From Okapia johnstoni (Eukaryota; Chordata; Mammalia; Artiodactyla; Giraffidae): a stretch of 64,000 bases of DNA. Below the pieces are notes generated by a model. The model saw only the letters and a list, made by a program, of their open reading frames with translations. It was not told the origin of the DNA and did no database searches. Shown here in pieces: positions 47,474 to 57,957 of the stretch. The stretch covers positions 58,750,385-58,814,384 of the forward strand of contig CM044315.1 of NCBI GenBank assembly GCA_024291935.2, given 5' to 3'. Both the position numbers and the translations under genes were made by a program. Every line of letters starts with the position of its first letter. Positions within the stretch are counted from its first letter, which is position 1.

Positions 47474-49889
47474 TTTTTTTAATTTATTTATTTGAATTGG
47501 AGGCTAATTACTTTACAATATTGTAGTGGTTTTTGCCATACATTGACATGAATCAACCTTGGGTGTAAATCTGTTCCCCATCCTGAACTCCCCTCCCACC
47601 TCCCTCCCCATCCGATCCCTCAGGGTCATCCCAGCACACCAGCCCTGAGCACCCTGTCTCATGCATCGAACCTGGACTAGTAATCTGTTTCACATATGAT
47701 AATATACATGTTTCAATGCTGTTCTTTCAAGTCATCCCACCCTCGCCTTCTCCCACAGAGTCCAAAAGACTGTTCTATACATCTGTGTCTCTTTTGCTGT
47801 CTCGCATATAGGGTCATCGTTACCATCTTTCTAAATTCCACATATATGTGTTAGTACACTGTATTGGTGTTTTTCTTTCTGACTTACTTCACTCTGTATA
47901 ATAGGCTCCAGTTTCATCCACCTCATTAGAACTGATTCAAATGTATTCTTTCTAATGGCTGAATAATATTCCATTGGGTATATGTACTGCAGCTTTCTTA
48001 TCCCTTCGTCTGCCGATAAACATCTAGGTTGCTTCTATGTTCTGGCTATTATAAACAGTGCTGCAATGAACATTGGGGTACATATGTCTCTTTCAGTTCT
48101 GGTTTCCTCGGTGTGTATGCCCAGCAGTGGCATTGCTGGGTCATATGGCAGTTCTATTTCCAGTTTTTTGAGGAATCTCCACACTGTTCTCCATAGTGGT
48201 TGTACTAGTTTGCATTCCCACCAACAGTGTAAGAGGGTTCCCTTTTCTCCACACCCTCTCCAGCATTTATTGCTTGTAGACTTTTGGATAGCAGCCATTC
48301 TGACCAGTGTGAGATGGTTTCTCATTGTGGTTTTGATTTGCATTTCTCTGATAATGAGTGATGTTGAGCATCTTTTCATGTGTTTGTTAGCCATCTGTAT
48401 GTCTTCTCTGGAGAAATGTCTGTTTAGTTCTTTGGCTCATTTTTTGATTAGGTGGTTTATTTTTCTGGAATTGAGCTACAGGAACTGCTTGTATGTTTTT
48501 GAGATTAATTCTTTGTCCGTTGCTTTGTTTGCTATTATTTTCTTCCATTCTGAATGCTGTCTTTTCACTTTGCCTATAGTTTCCTTTGTTTTGCAAAAGC
48601 TTTTAAGTTTAATTAGGTCCAATTTGTTTATTTTTGCTTTTATTTCCATTACTCTGGGAGGTAGATCACAGAGGATCCTGCTGTGATTTATGTCAGAGAG
48701 TGTTTTGCCTATGTTTTCTTCTAGGAGTTTTATAGCTTCTGGTTTTACATTTAGATCTTTAATCCATTTTGAGTTTATTTTTGTGTATGGTGTTACAAAG
48801 TGTTCTCAGTTCAGTTCAGTCACTCAGTCGTGTCTGACTCTTTGCGACCCCATGAATTGCAGCACGCCAGGCCTCCCTGTCCATCACCAACTCCAGGAGT
48901 CTACCCAAACCCATGCCCATCGAGGCAGTGATGCCATCCAACCATATCATCCTCTGTCATCCCCTTCTCCTCCTGCCCCCAATCCTTCCCAGCATCAGGG
49001 TTTTGTCCAGTGAGTCAACTCTTCGCATGAGGTGGCCAAAGTATTGGAGTTTCAGCTTCAACATCAGTCCTTCCAATGAACACCCAGGACTGATCTCCTT
49101 TAGGATGGACTGGTTGGATCTCCTTGCAGTCCAAGGGATTCTCAAGAGTCTTCTCCAACACCACAGTTCAAAAGCATCAATTCTTCGGTGCTCAGCTTTC
49201 TTCACAATCCAACTCTCACATCCATACATGACTACTGGAAAAACCATAGCCTTGACTAGACGGAACTTTGTTGACAAAGTAATGTCTCTGCTTTTTAATA
49301 TGCTGTCTAGGTTGGTCATAACTTTCCTTCCAAGGAGTAAGGGTCTCTTAATTTCATAGCTGCAATCACCATCTGCAGTGATTTTGGAGCCCCCCAAAAT
49401 AAAATCAGCCACTGTTTCCACTGTTTGCCCATCTATTTGCCATGAAGTGATGGGACCATATGCCATGATGTTAGTTTTCTGAATGTTGAGCTTTAAGCCA
49501 ACTTTTTCACTCTCCTTTTTCACCTTCATCAAGAGGCTCTTTAGTTCTTCTTTACTTTCTGCCATTAGGTTGGTGTCATCTGCATATCTGAGGTTATTGA
49601 TATTTCTCCCGGCAATCTTGATTCCAGCTTGTACTTCCTCTAGCCCAGCATTTCTCATGATGTACTCTGCATATAGGTTAAATAACAAAGTGTTCTAGTT
49701 TCATTCTTTTACAGGTGGTTGACCAGTTTTCACAGCACCGCTTGTTAAAGAGATTGTCTTTTCTCCATTGTATATTCTTGCCTCCTTTGTCAAAGATAAG
49801 GTGTCCATAGGTGCATGGATTTATCTCTGGGCTTTCTATTTTGTTCCATTGATTTATATTTCTGTCTTCCTGCCAGTACCATACTAAAT
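47474..49889 (-). mobile_element. 5'-truncated ruminant L1 with 12-bp TSD, holding a BovB
   Basis: L1 in reverse orientation: poly-T tail at 47474, 3' UTR, then ORF2 C-terminal sequence. The minus frame 48035-48394 reads [20 protein letters not shown] and [16 protein letters not shown], almost the same as the L1 at 11.4 kb. It is flanked by GACACTGCTCTT at 47462-47473 and 49890-49901. A BovB at 48807-49684 splits it. It is inactive because its 5' portion was never copied. Confidence 0.95.
48807..49684 (-). mobile_element. BovB LINE fragment nested in L1, with 12-bp TSD and open RT remnant
   Basis: Reverse BovB, bounded by ACAAAGTGTTCT at 48795-48806 and 49685-49696. The minus frame 48957-49688 stays open for 243 codons. 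It reads RYADDTNLMAESKEELKSLL (reverse-transcriptase motif with catalytic YADD), then SWQIDGQTVETVADFI, GCESWIVKK, RRLLRIPWTARRSNQS and LKLQYFGHLMRR. It lacks the endonuclease and the first part of the reverse transcriptase, so it cannot move alone. The long open frame and full TSD suggest that it is a young copy. Confidence 0.95.
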
Positions 49890-49949
49890 GACACTGCTCT
49901 TAACCACTGTCACTCACCAACCTCATAGCACGTGCAAAGCTACCCAATA

Positions 49950-50090
49950 CTGTATTATTTATCTTTTCATTTACTGTTTTTTTCTCTCCCTCTAAAATAT
50001 AAACTGTATAAGGACAGGGCCTTTGTCTGTCTGGTTCATTACACATTGCCTGGCACGCAACTGGCCACTCTATAAATATTTGTAGAAAAA
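49950..50090 (+). repeat. Old L2 LINE, right part (3' end)
   Basis: ATAAACTGTATAAGGACAGG, GCCTTTGTCTGTCTGGTTCA and GCCTGGCACGCAACTGG ... CTATAAATATTTGTAG make an L2 3' terminus. It continues the copy at 46530-47455 across the L1 insertion. Confidence 0.7.
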
Positions 50091-50500
50091 ATAACCCTTA
50101 GCTAATATCTGTGATACAATGGCTGATACATGCAGTTACATGTCCCTAATGATAGATGCATTATTCACTAGTGTTTACAAAATCCTTACTTTAATGTGGA
50201 TAAAACTTTGGCTTAAAGAGGTTAAGTATTTGCCCATAGTATAAGAAGTGGAAGAGTAGGGATTTGAACTAGAATCAGTTTACAATTGGAGCCTAAGCTC
50301 TTAACTCCAGGGCTGTGTTTGTCCTTCTACCCCAAGATACTACTTCCCCTTCCACCTGGTCTCTCCATGTGGCATCAAGCTACACCAAGGAGATAATTAG
50401 TTTGTTTGAAGAACTCAGAAAAACCTTAAGAAAACAAAAACACTTTCGCATAAAGCATTATACTTTTTATAACTGAACAGTACTGGCTCAAACTTATAGT
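50091..50500. other. Non-coding stretch with a reversed MIR
   Basis: GCTTAAAGAGGTTAAGTATT at about 50211 and nearby bases match a MIR core. No gene. Confidence 0.45.
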
Positions 50501-50504
50501 TCAT

Positions 50505-51525
50505 TCTTTAACAAACTGTGGGAAATTCTTAGAAAGATGGGAATAACAGACCACCTTACCTGCCTCCTGATAAACCTGACATGGAACAATGGACTGGTTC
50601 AAAATTGGGAAAGAATTACGTTAAGGCTGTTTATTTTCACACTGCTTATTTAACTTATATACAGAGTACATCATATGAAATGCCAGGCTGGAAGAGGCTC
50701 AGGCTGGAATCAACCTTGTCAGGGGAAATATCAATAACCTCAGATATGCAGATGACACCACCTTAATGACAGAAATTGAAGGGGAATTAAAGAGCCTCTT
50801 CATGAAGGTGAAAGAGAAGAGTGAAAAAGCTGGCTTAGAGTTCAACATTCAAAAAATTAAGATCATGGCATCTGGTCCCATCACTTCATGGCAAATAGAT
50901 GAGGAAACAATGGAAATAGTGACAGACTTTATTTTCTTGGGCTCCAAAATCACTGCAGATGGTGACTGCAGCCATGAAATTAAAAGATGCTTTCTCCTTG
51001 GAAGAAAAGCTATGACAAACTTGGGCAGTGAATTAAAAAGCAGGGAAGTTACTTTGCTGACAAAGGTCTGTCTAGTCAAAGCTATGGTTTTTCCAGTGAT
51101 TATATATGGATGTGAGAGTTGGACCACAAAGAAGGCTGAGTGCCAAAGAATTGATGCTTTTGAACTGTGGTGTTGGAGAAGACTCTTGAGAGTCCCTTGG
51201 ACTGCAAGGAGATCAAACCAGTTAATCCTAAAGGAAATCAACCCTGAATATTCATTGGAAAGACTGATGCTGAAGCTGACACTCCAATACTTTGGCCAAC
51301 TGATGTGAAGAGCTACCTCATTGGAAAAGACCCTGATGCTGGAAAGATTGAGGGCAGGAGGAGTAGGGGACGACAGAGGATGAGATGATTGGTTGGCATC
51401 ACCGACTCAATAGACATTAGTTTGAGCAAGCTCCGGAGATGGTGAAGGACAAGGAAGCCTGACATGCTTCAGTCCATGGGATTGCAAAGAGCTGGGCAAG
51501 CCTGAACAACTGAACAGCAACAACA
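50505..51525 (+). mobile_element. BovB LINE fragment with internal deletion
   Basis: Forward BovB beginning TTAACAAACTGTGGGAAATT and ending CTGAACAACTGAACAGCAAC. It reads in two frames. First comes NNGLVQNWERIT-like text and LRYADDTTLMTEIEGEL (the YADD reverse-transcriptase site, around 50740-50790). The open frame 50766-51308 then gives 180 residues including SWQIDEETMEIVTDFIFLG, GCESWTTKKAECQRID and RRLLRVPWTARRSNQLILKE, ending at LQYFGQLM with a TGA. About 110 bp expected between the DKPD-like start and ATGGAACAATGG is missing. It is inactive. Confidence 0.92.
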
Positions 51526-51690
51526 AAAGTGCAGAGAAGTCAAATGGATGTCTAAGACCCTCAGATTCCATGATGTTGCAGAAATATCCATTTGGAAGGA
51601 ATCAGAAAATCTTCTAGTGAGCAACTGTGTGTTATGGTTTGCCTTACATCCCCCTCAAATTTATATGTTGAAGTCCCAACCCCTAGTATT

Positions 51691-51905
51691 ATTGTTCTGT
51701 ATTCAGTCCTGTCCCACCTTTTTCGACCTTATGGATTGTAGCCTGCCAGGTTCCTCTGTCCATGGGATTCTCCAGGCAAGAATACTGGAGTGTGGGTTGT
51801 CTTTCCTTTTCTCCAGGCAAACTTCTCGACATAGGGATTGAACCAGGGTATCCTGCATCTCCTGCATTGCAGTCAGGTTCTTTACCGCTGAGCCACTGTG
51901 GAAGG
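51691..51905 (-). repeat. Bov-tA SINE with perfect 15-bp TSD, in an LTR
   Basis: The reverse copy is flanked by CCAACCCCTAGTATT at 51676-51690 and 51906-51920. The head end reads GAGCCACTGTGGAAGG. Confidence 0.95.
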
Positions 51906-51920
51906 CCAACCCCTAGTATT

Positions 51921-52001
51921 GCATTGGCCAAAAAGTTTGTTTGGATTCTTCCCTAAGACATTATAGAAAAACCAGAATGAACTTTTTGACCAACTCCAAT
52001 A
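51921..52001. mobile_element. Short mariner-derived MITE in an LTR
   Basis: The inverted ends GCATTGGCCAAAAAGTTTGT and ACTTTTTGACCAACTCCAAT resemble the MITE at 2491. LTR sequence is broken exactly at a TA, which fits a mariner target. Confidence 0.8.
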
Positions 52002-52397
52002 CTTCAGAATGTGACTTTGTTTGAAAATAGAGTTCTTGCAGATATAGTTACTTCAAGTGATATTGCAGTAGGGTGGATCTTTAATGTGGTATGACTCGTG
52101 ACTTATCAAAATGGGAAATTTGGACATGGATGTGCACACTGAGACAACACCATGTGAACATGAAGGCAGAGATTTGGGTGCTGCATCTACAAGCTAAGAA
52201 TGCCAAAGCCTGCCAGCAAATCACCCCAAGCTGGAGGAGAGGCAAAAACAGATTCTCCCTCGAAGTCCTCAGCAGAAATTGAACCTGACATCGTGACCTT
52301 GCACCTCTAGCCTCTGGGACTATGAGACAAAACATTTCAATTGTTTAAACTATCCAGCTTGTGGTACTTGGTTATGGCAAACATGTGACACTAACAT

Positions 52398-53902
52398 ACT
52401 CTGTCATCTCTAGCAGGTCACTGGCCACCTTCGGGCCTCAGTTCCTTTAATTATAAAAGGAAAGGCATGCACCAGAACATCTCTGAGGAAACTTTGGTTC
52501 TGAAATTATATCGCTTATAACTTCAGAGCTCTGAGATCAACACCTTTTTTGGTTTGGAAAGCCTGAGGCACAGGGCTTTCACCAAACTACTTGATTCATT
52601 TTAGTTTGTCAAATGTATGTTTATTCCAGAAATTGGACTGAGTACTTGAAGTTCAATAGGGAATAAGATCCAACTTCTGATTTCAATGAGTTATAGTCTT
52701 TAGGGAAAGACAAAAACCTAACTTAAATATATAGTAGTAGGTATTAATAGTTATAACATTTCTTAGAACTTTATGTGTATCAGATCATGTAATTCTCACC
52801 TAATCCACTATGAGCTAGGTATCATTATAATTATCTCCATTTTACAGATGATAAAGTTGAGGCAGAGGGGAGTTAAGGAACTTGCCCAGGGTTATACAGT
52901 TAATTAATGTCAAAGCATGAGATGTTCTGGAATCTCAGATAAAGTGACCTTATCCCAACCTTAGGGATCAGGGAAGTGTCTTGTTAGAGGTCACCTGGTA
53001 TGAATCTTGAAGGATGTAAGAGAAAACTAGGGTGGAGAATCATTGGTAAGGAGCACAGGCCACACAAATCATGGGTTGATAAATAGGATTTGCCAGACAT
53101 CTTTGTCCATCCTGGCTCATAGGTTTTAAAGCTCATACAATCATTGATTTAATCGTTCTTGAACAACATGAGGCTCAAAGAAGTAGCAATGAAATTGTAG
53201 AAAAAGCCCTGGGTTTATTATCCCCATCTGACAGATTTATAATCTCCATTATACTGCTGCCCAGTGAGTAAGTGACTTATTTAAGGCAGGACAGGTAATA
53301 AATGAAGGAGTTAGGATTTGAATCCAGGTCATTTGGCTCCAGAGTCAATACAGTAAACCACCTCCCTTCACATGGACTCCATTAGGCTTCCTTCAGTGGA
53401 CTGAGAATTACAATGACCTCCAATTTATTTATACCAAAATAAGCTTGTGGGAATAGGTCAGGGAAACACCATCCAGCGTGTATGTGTGTGTGTTTCCAAT
53501 TCTGACAGTTACTAAGTCTGTAAATCAGTCTTTAGCTCATGTGCATCTTGTTAAGCAAAAGTTATCACTCTCAGCCTTGGCAAAGATGCCTCAGTAACTC
53601 CTGCTTCTATAGTAGCTCCCAGCCATTGAGTGGGAGGACGATTATACTTATTGCCTACATTTTGGAATCAGAAGATGAACTTTCTTTTAGATTGACCACC
53701 ACTGTGGTTTTCCTGAGAACATGACTATGAATTTATGATCTGGAAGGCAAGTGATGAGCACAACAACAGCACGTTGTAAGCTCTGGGAGTGCAGAGCTTC
53801 ATCTTACTCATCTCTTATCCCTCCCCTTGTTTCTATACTTGAACCAGAGCATGGCCATGGTGAGTGCAGAGTGTCTGAAGACAGCTGGGGTGAAAGAAAG
53901 CT
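52398..53902. other. Unique stretch with MIR pieces
   Basis: Reversed MIR pieces lie at about 52780-52920 (TCTCCATTTTACAGATGATA, AACTTGCCCAGGGTTATAC) and 53215-53345 (AGTGACTTATTTAAGGCAGG). No credible gene. Confidence 0.5.
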
Positions 53903-54500
53903 GTTAGTTTCTGAATGTTTCCCCAAAATTTATATGTTGAAATTCAAAATCCCAAAGATGATAGTATAGGAGGTAGCACTTTTGCTGCTGCTGCTGCTGC
54001 TAAGTCGCTTCAGTCGTGTCCAACTCTGTGAGACCCCATAGACAGCAGCCCACAAGGTTCCCCCGTCCCTGGGATTCTCCAGGCAAGAACACTGGAGTGG
54101 GTTGCCATTTCCTTCTCCAGTGCATGAAAGTGAAAAGTGAAAGTGAAGTCTCTCAGTCGTGTCCGACTCTTAGAGACCCCATGGACCGTAGCCTACCAGG
54201 CTCCTCCATCCATGGGATTTTTCAGGCAAGAGTACTGGAGTGGGGTGCCATAAATCATGACAGTGGAGCCCTCATAGATGGGATTAGTGCCTTTGTGAAA
54301 GAGAATCCAAAGAGATCTCCAGCCCCTTTACCAGGTGAGGACACAAGTGAGCAGGCACCAGGTATGAAACAGGAAGTGATTTTGCTAGTATATTAATCCT
54401 TGTCTTCCCAGCCTCTAGAACTGTGAGAAATAAATTTCTCTTGCTTTTAAGATACAGTCTGGAATTTTGTTATAGCAGCCTGAATGGACTGAGACAAAAG
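53903..54500 (+). repeat. MLT1/MaLR-like LTR, split by a Bov-A2 SINE
   Basis: The left part has TGTTTCCCCAAAATTTATAT and GTTGAAATTCAAAATCCC. The right part has GCCCTCATAGATGGGATTAG, CTAGAACTGTGAGAAATAAA and TTGTTATAGCAGCCTGAATG. It is LTR-only and ancient. Confidence 0.8.
53982..54251 (-). repeat. Bov-A2-type SINE, two core units
   Basis: The reverse copy starts with (GCT)n, then CTAAGTCGCTTCAGTCGTGT, then a second core CTCTCAGTCGTGTCCGACTC ending TGGAGTGGGGTGCCATA. It lies within an LTR. Confidence 0.94.
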
Positions 54501-54539
54501 CCTTATCTACAAGTGTGCTTCTCTCTTCTGCAGCAGTTG

Positions 54540-54730
54540 ATTCTCCATTCAGGTTGTATGTTAGAATTACCTGGGGAGACTAAAAAATCCAATGACCGGG
54601 GCTCCACCCAAGACCAATTCAAACAGAAATCTGGGAGTGAGAATGGAACTCAAACATCAGTATTTTTCAAAATATTTATTCTCCAGATGATTCTAATTTT
54701 GAACCAAAGGTTAGGAACTACTCTGTAGGA
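54540..54730 (+). repeat. MER5-like hAT element relic
   Basis: GTTAGAATTACCTGGGGAGA, CGGGGCTCCACCCAAGACCA, GATGATTCTAATTTTGAACC and AGGTTAGGAACTACTC follow MER5A closely. Confidence 0.75.
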
Positions 54731-55689
54731 ACAGACCTGCAAATATTTATAAATATTTATAGCTCTAGATATTTTGAAGTCACACTTGTGGCTATTCTAA
54801 CCAATTCACTTGTCACTCAATCTGTAAAAGCTTAGAGACAGACAGATGCAATCAGAAATCAGGGATGGTGGCAAAGAGCTATAAACACTACCTTGGAATC
54901 AGCGGGCAAGTTGGTTCTGCAACAGTGGCTCACTTTCAGTCATCTTCAAAAAGAAATACAGTAATTTCAGTTTATTGAGTGGAGTTCTACAGCAGACCCC
55001 CTTCCTGGTTCACAAACCACTTCCCTTTGTGGTTTAAATATCATGGGCTACCACTGATTCTTATTTGCAGCCTTTGTCAACACACATACACAACTTTCTC
55101 AGGATAAATTTTTTTAAGTTGACTTTTTCAACAAAGTGTTATTTTGCTTGTGATATTTACATAGTTCTTTCCAGAAAGAAAAGCATAACCATATGGTCAA
55201 CAGGAGACTCCATGGATCACTGAGGTGACCATGAGTGTCAGCCAGCACTCCTTGCATTGTGCTTTAACGTGACTCTTTGGACTTCAGATTCTTCATGTGT
55301 CAAATGAATCAATAGGACCATTTGACTACATCAAGCTAATGTTCTGTGAGTCTAGGATTCATTTTTCTAGAGGATCCCACCAAGTGGGAGATTACCTTTA
55401 TTCATCTAGCAGATTAAACTCTTCAGATTCTTACTGGGGCTTTGTTTCTTTTAATTCACCATCTCCTTTCTCGCACTACCGACCTTGTCGAACAGTTGCT
55501 AAAAAAGTAAATGTTCCAAGCTAGGGGACTTTCTGGACACAGATTATGAAACTTTAGGTGTGATGTTGGCCAAGCAAAGTGGGTGGTTTTCTTTGTGGGG
55601 TATGGTAGGAGAGAAGAGAAACATATCTGTTTTTAATGCGTCAGAACTAACCACGAAATAATTGGGCCTACAGTCTAATCATGCTTTTG
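54731..55689. other. Unique flank immediately downstream of PDE4B
   Basis: No gene or repeat recognised. It is A/T-rich and continuous in character with the inferred 3' UTR. Confidence 0.45.
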
Positions 55690-55695
55690 TTTATT
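55690..55695 (-). terminator. Candidate distal poly(A) signal AATAAA for PDE4B
   Basis: AATAAA on the minus strand, about 1.9 kb past the stop, near the left edge of the repeat-free block. It marks the farthest mRNA end I would propose from sequence alone. Confidence 0.35.
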
Positions 55696-56010
55696 CACCT
55701 CATATAAAAGTCTCTTAAGAATGCATTTGAGCACAATATATAATAATAATACTATAACATACATTGTGAGAAACTTTGGAAAACAATAAAATGTCCACCT
55801 GAAATAAGCAGTGTTCATAGACAGAGAAACCCATTGGTCATGCACATTTGTGCCATTTCTTGAACTACTGAGTCACAATGCTGAACTGAAAGCATGAAAT
55901 AGGTTTTACAGAGACTGAAGCCAGTCAGAGGTCTAACAAGTGTTATCAGAAGCTTCACATTTGCATAATTTACTATGTCAGTTCACATTTCATTGTAAAA
56001 TTCACATTGT

Positions 56011-56016
56011 TTTATT
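56011..56016 (-). terminator. Candidate poly(A) signal AATAAA for PDE4B
   Basis: AATAAA on the minus strand, about 1.58 kb past the stop, in an A/T-rich repeat-free context. It is one of three candidates for the PDE4B mRNA end. Confidence 0.35.
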
Positions 56017-56835
56017 GTTTACTTTAGTAATTAATTGGAACATTGACTTTCCTGCTTAATGGCAGGCTGGGAGCTTTCTCTTCAAAGTCAGTAGTTTGGG
56101 GACTCTCAGAAGAACAATTGGTGAGTTGCTTGTTAAACCAAACGTAGTGTTTCTTGTTAAACTAAAGCCTCAATTATAGTAGAACTCAGTTAAAACTCAA
56201 CTCATGTCTACAGATTTGAATAGAACAGGGGTAAAAACCACAGCCCACTGCCCCCACACCTCATCAAACTATACAAAAGTAAAAGCTCAGTAGAAACCAT
56301 TAGTATCTAATGTGAGAATCCTGTTTTCAAAACCAGTTCATGAAGGAGTTGAGCAGTATTAGCAACTCGGACCAGGAAAAGGGCAGACCCAACTGGCAAG
56401 GGGGACATCTCTTCAGCGATGTTCAGGTTATATAATAATACACAATACAAAACGTTACAAGAAAAGTCACAACTCTTAGGCAGAGTCTTCTACACAAATT
56501 GAACACCACCGTTGGCAGGCAATGTTAGATATATAAATTAATAACTTACAAAACATTACATTATATACATTAAGTAATAAATACACGGTTATAAACAGAA
56601 ATGGAGGTGTTAGCACAGAAGGCAGTGCAAGAGAAAGATGGCAGCATTAAATTGGAAACAGTGTAACTGGCGTGAGCATGAAGAGGGGAGCAAGAGAACA
56701 GGATGGGGAGCGTGCCACCCCAGCGGCACAGGGGTTCAGGACCCAACAGGGCAATTGCCTTGTGAAGCTGAATTCTCCACAGACTGTTACTGTGAACAAG
56801 ACAACTACCCATTCCTACCCCTTAGTTTGTTCAAC

Positions 56836-56841
56836 TTTATT
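56836..56841 (-). terminator. Candidate proximal poly(A) signal AATAAA for PDE4B
   Basis: TTTATT on the plus strand reads as AATAAA on the PDE4B strand, about 750 nt past the stop. Use of this site would give a short 3' UTR. It is only a hexamer match with no expression evidence. Confidence 0.3.
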
Positions 56842-57591
56842 CTGTTTACGGCAAAGAAGTGCAATTCAAGAGGAGAAAAAGTACTGTTCAAAGCAGGCAG
56901 ACAGAGATCTGTTATAAGGGCAACTGAGGAGTTGTTTGGGACCATAGGGGAAGGAAGTTGAATGTGGTTAGAAGTGTAGCCTTTCTATTTGCAAAAGTAA
57001 CTGTAGTTGAGTGAAAGATATTGCCTAAGAAAGAAGGAAGACAATTTACTTTCCTTTTTTTTTTCCCCTCAGAAAGAGTCAAAAAAGTTTTTGTCAGCTT
57101 GTAATGATTATCTGTATAGAAGCTGATACTAAATTCTAGGTATTCAATAGGATTTTAAATACGTGAAAATGTTTTACAAAAAAGGCACACAGGTTGGCAG
57201 ACAAGAGGACAGGTAAGCAGATTTAGAAATGACATTATTAGTCAGTTCAGTCACCAGAGGGGACAGATGCCCAAAACATAGTGCAGAAAAATCTCTCAGT
57301 TTGGTGTCTTCCACTTTCAAGCTATTCGGTCGTGATGCACAGTTGGCCTCCAGAACCACAGAAAGCTTCAGCTCTCCACTCAGCTTGCAAGCAAGGCAAG
57401 TCAACCGTGGAATTTCCTGAGCTGCTGCTATTTGCTTCACGATCTTGCATTCTGGCTCCGAACTCAAGTAACTGGAAAGGCCGCATGGCCCTTGTCCTGT
57501 GCAGGCCTCGGCCCCCATGGTGGGCTGGCCCTACCATACAGCTGGCATGCTTGTCAAGGGTGGAATGTTAATCTCCACATGAAGAGGGAGA

Positions 57592-57957
57592 TTATGTGTC
57601 GATCGGGGACTTGTCTTCTGTGGTGATATCTACCTCAGTCTCTCCCAGAGGATCCCTATTTTCTGGATCGATCACACAGAGCGTCTTTGTGCTGCCAAAA
57701 TAGCTATGGCCCTCGCCATCTTTTTCAGGGCCTTCAGAATCCTCCTCTTCGAGGGTTAGTTCAAACTGAAACTTCTCCATCAGACCTTGGCAGTCTCTGT
57801 TCTGCTCGTCCAGTGGTGGGGAGGGGCTCTGGGGTATCATGCTCTGATACCAGTTCCTGTTATCTTCTAAAGTATCCAGAATGTCCTGGGCATCAGGCTG
57901 CACCAGGTCCGCCCAGGTCTCCCACAGGGGATGGACGATGTAGTCGATGAAGCCCAC
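57592..57957 (-). CDS. PDE4B: PDE4B terminal coding exon and stop
   Basis: The acceptor TTCTTCAG (AG at 57959-57958) opens a 366-bp coding segment: 121 codons and TAA at 57594-57592. It starts [19 protein letters not shown], the end of the catalytic domain, including the Phe of GFID that clamps the adenine ring (Phe446 in PDE4B numbering). It continues through [20 protein letters not shown] into an acidic tail ([15 protein letters not shown]) and ends TEDKSPIDT. This tail is isoform-diagnostic: PDE4B, not 4A, 4C or 4D. The first codon is GTG because it is an internal exon start, not a translation start. The reading frame is intact. Gln443, which contacts the nucleotide and should be the codon just before this exon, belongs to the exon that was not found. 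Confidence 0.97.
   Translation of the reverse strand: MGFIDYIVHPLWETWADLVQPDAQDILDTLEDNRNWYQSMIPQSPSPPLDEQNRDCQGLMEKFQFELTLEEEDSEGPEKDGEGHSYFGSTKTLCVIDPENRDPLGETEVDITTEDKSPIDT

Larger units (their letters stand above)
51640..52397 (+). repeat. MLT1/MaLR-like LTR, split by a SINE and a mariner MITE
   Basis: Forward LTR landmarks: TGTTATGGTTTGCC, AATTTATATGTTGAAGTCCC, CTTCAGAATGTGACTTTGTT after the insertions, CCATGTGAACATGAAGGCAG and TGTGGTACTTGGTTATGGCA. It is an ancient solo-LTR-like retroelement relic with no genes. The two inserts use sites only a few bases apart. Confidence 0.75.
55690..57591 (-). other. PDE4B: Probable PDE4B 3' untranslated region
   Basis: The 1.9 kb downstream of the PDE4B stop codon holds no SINE, LINE or LTR that I recognise, in contrast to the repeat-dense DNA further left. 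That is typical of a constrained 3' UTR. On the minus strand it has scattered ATTTA-type elements, including a TATTTATTA stretch near 56576, the kind of sequence that shortens mRNA half-life. The distal end is inferred from an AATAAA at 55690-55695. The true end could be at one of two nearer signals. Open frames here (for example 57174-57518 minus) resemble no protein I know. Confidence 0.6.

Noticed and set aside
47982..48686. 234-codon plus-strand open frame as a membrane protein
   Set aside because: It is the antisense reading of L1 ORF2 (the real L1 strand is minus). Hydrophobicity arises from the complement of A-rich coding sequence. The similar minus frame at 11355-11873 has the same origin.
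48913..49359. 148-codon plus frame
   Set aside because: Antisense shadow of the BovB reverse-transcriptase remnant. The frames 29758-30117 and 50849-51241 are the same shadow in other copies.
1..55600. A new multi-gene or defence-like system in the flank
   Set aside because: I found no clustered non-transposon coding frames, no conserved catalytic motifs outside retroelements, and no repeated array other than microsatellites and SINEs.
57174..57518. 114-codon minus frame downstream of the PDE4B stop
   Set aside because: It lies in the inferred 3' UTR, has no known domain, and overlaps open plus-strand frames equally well.
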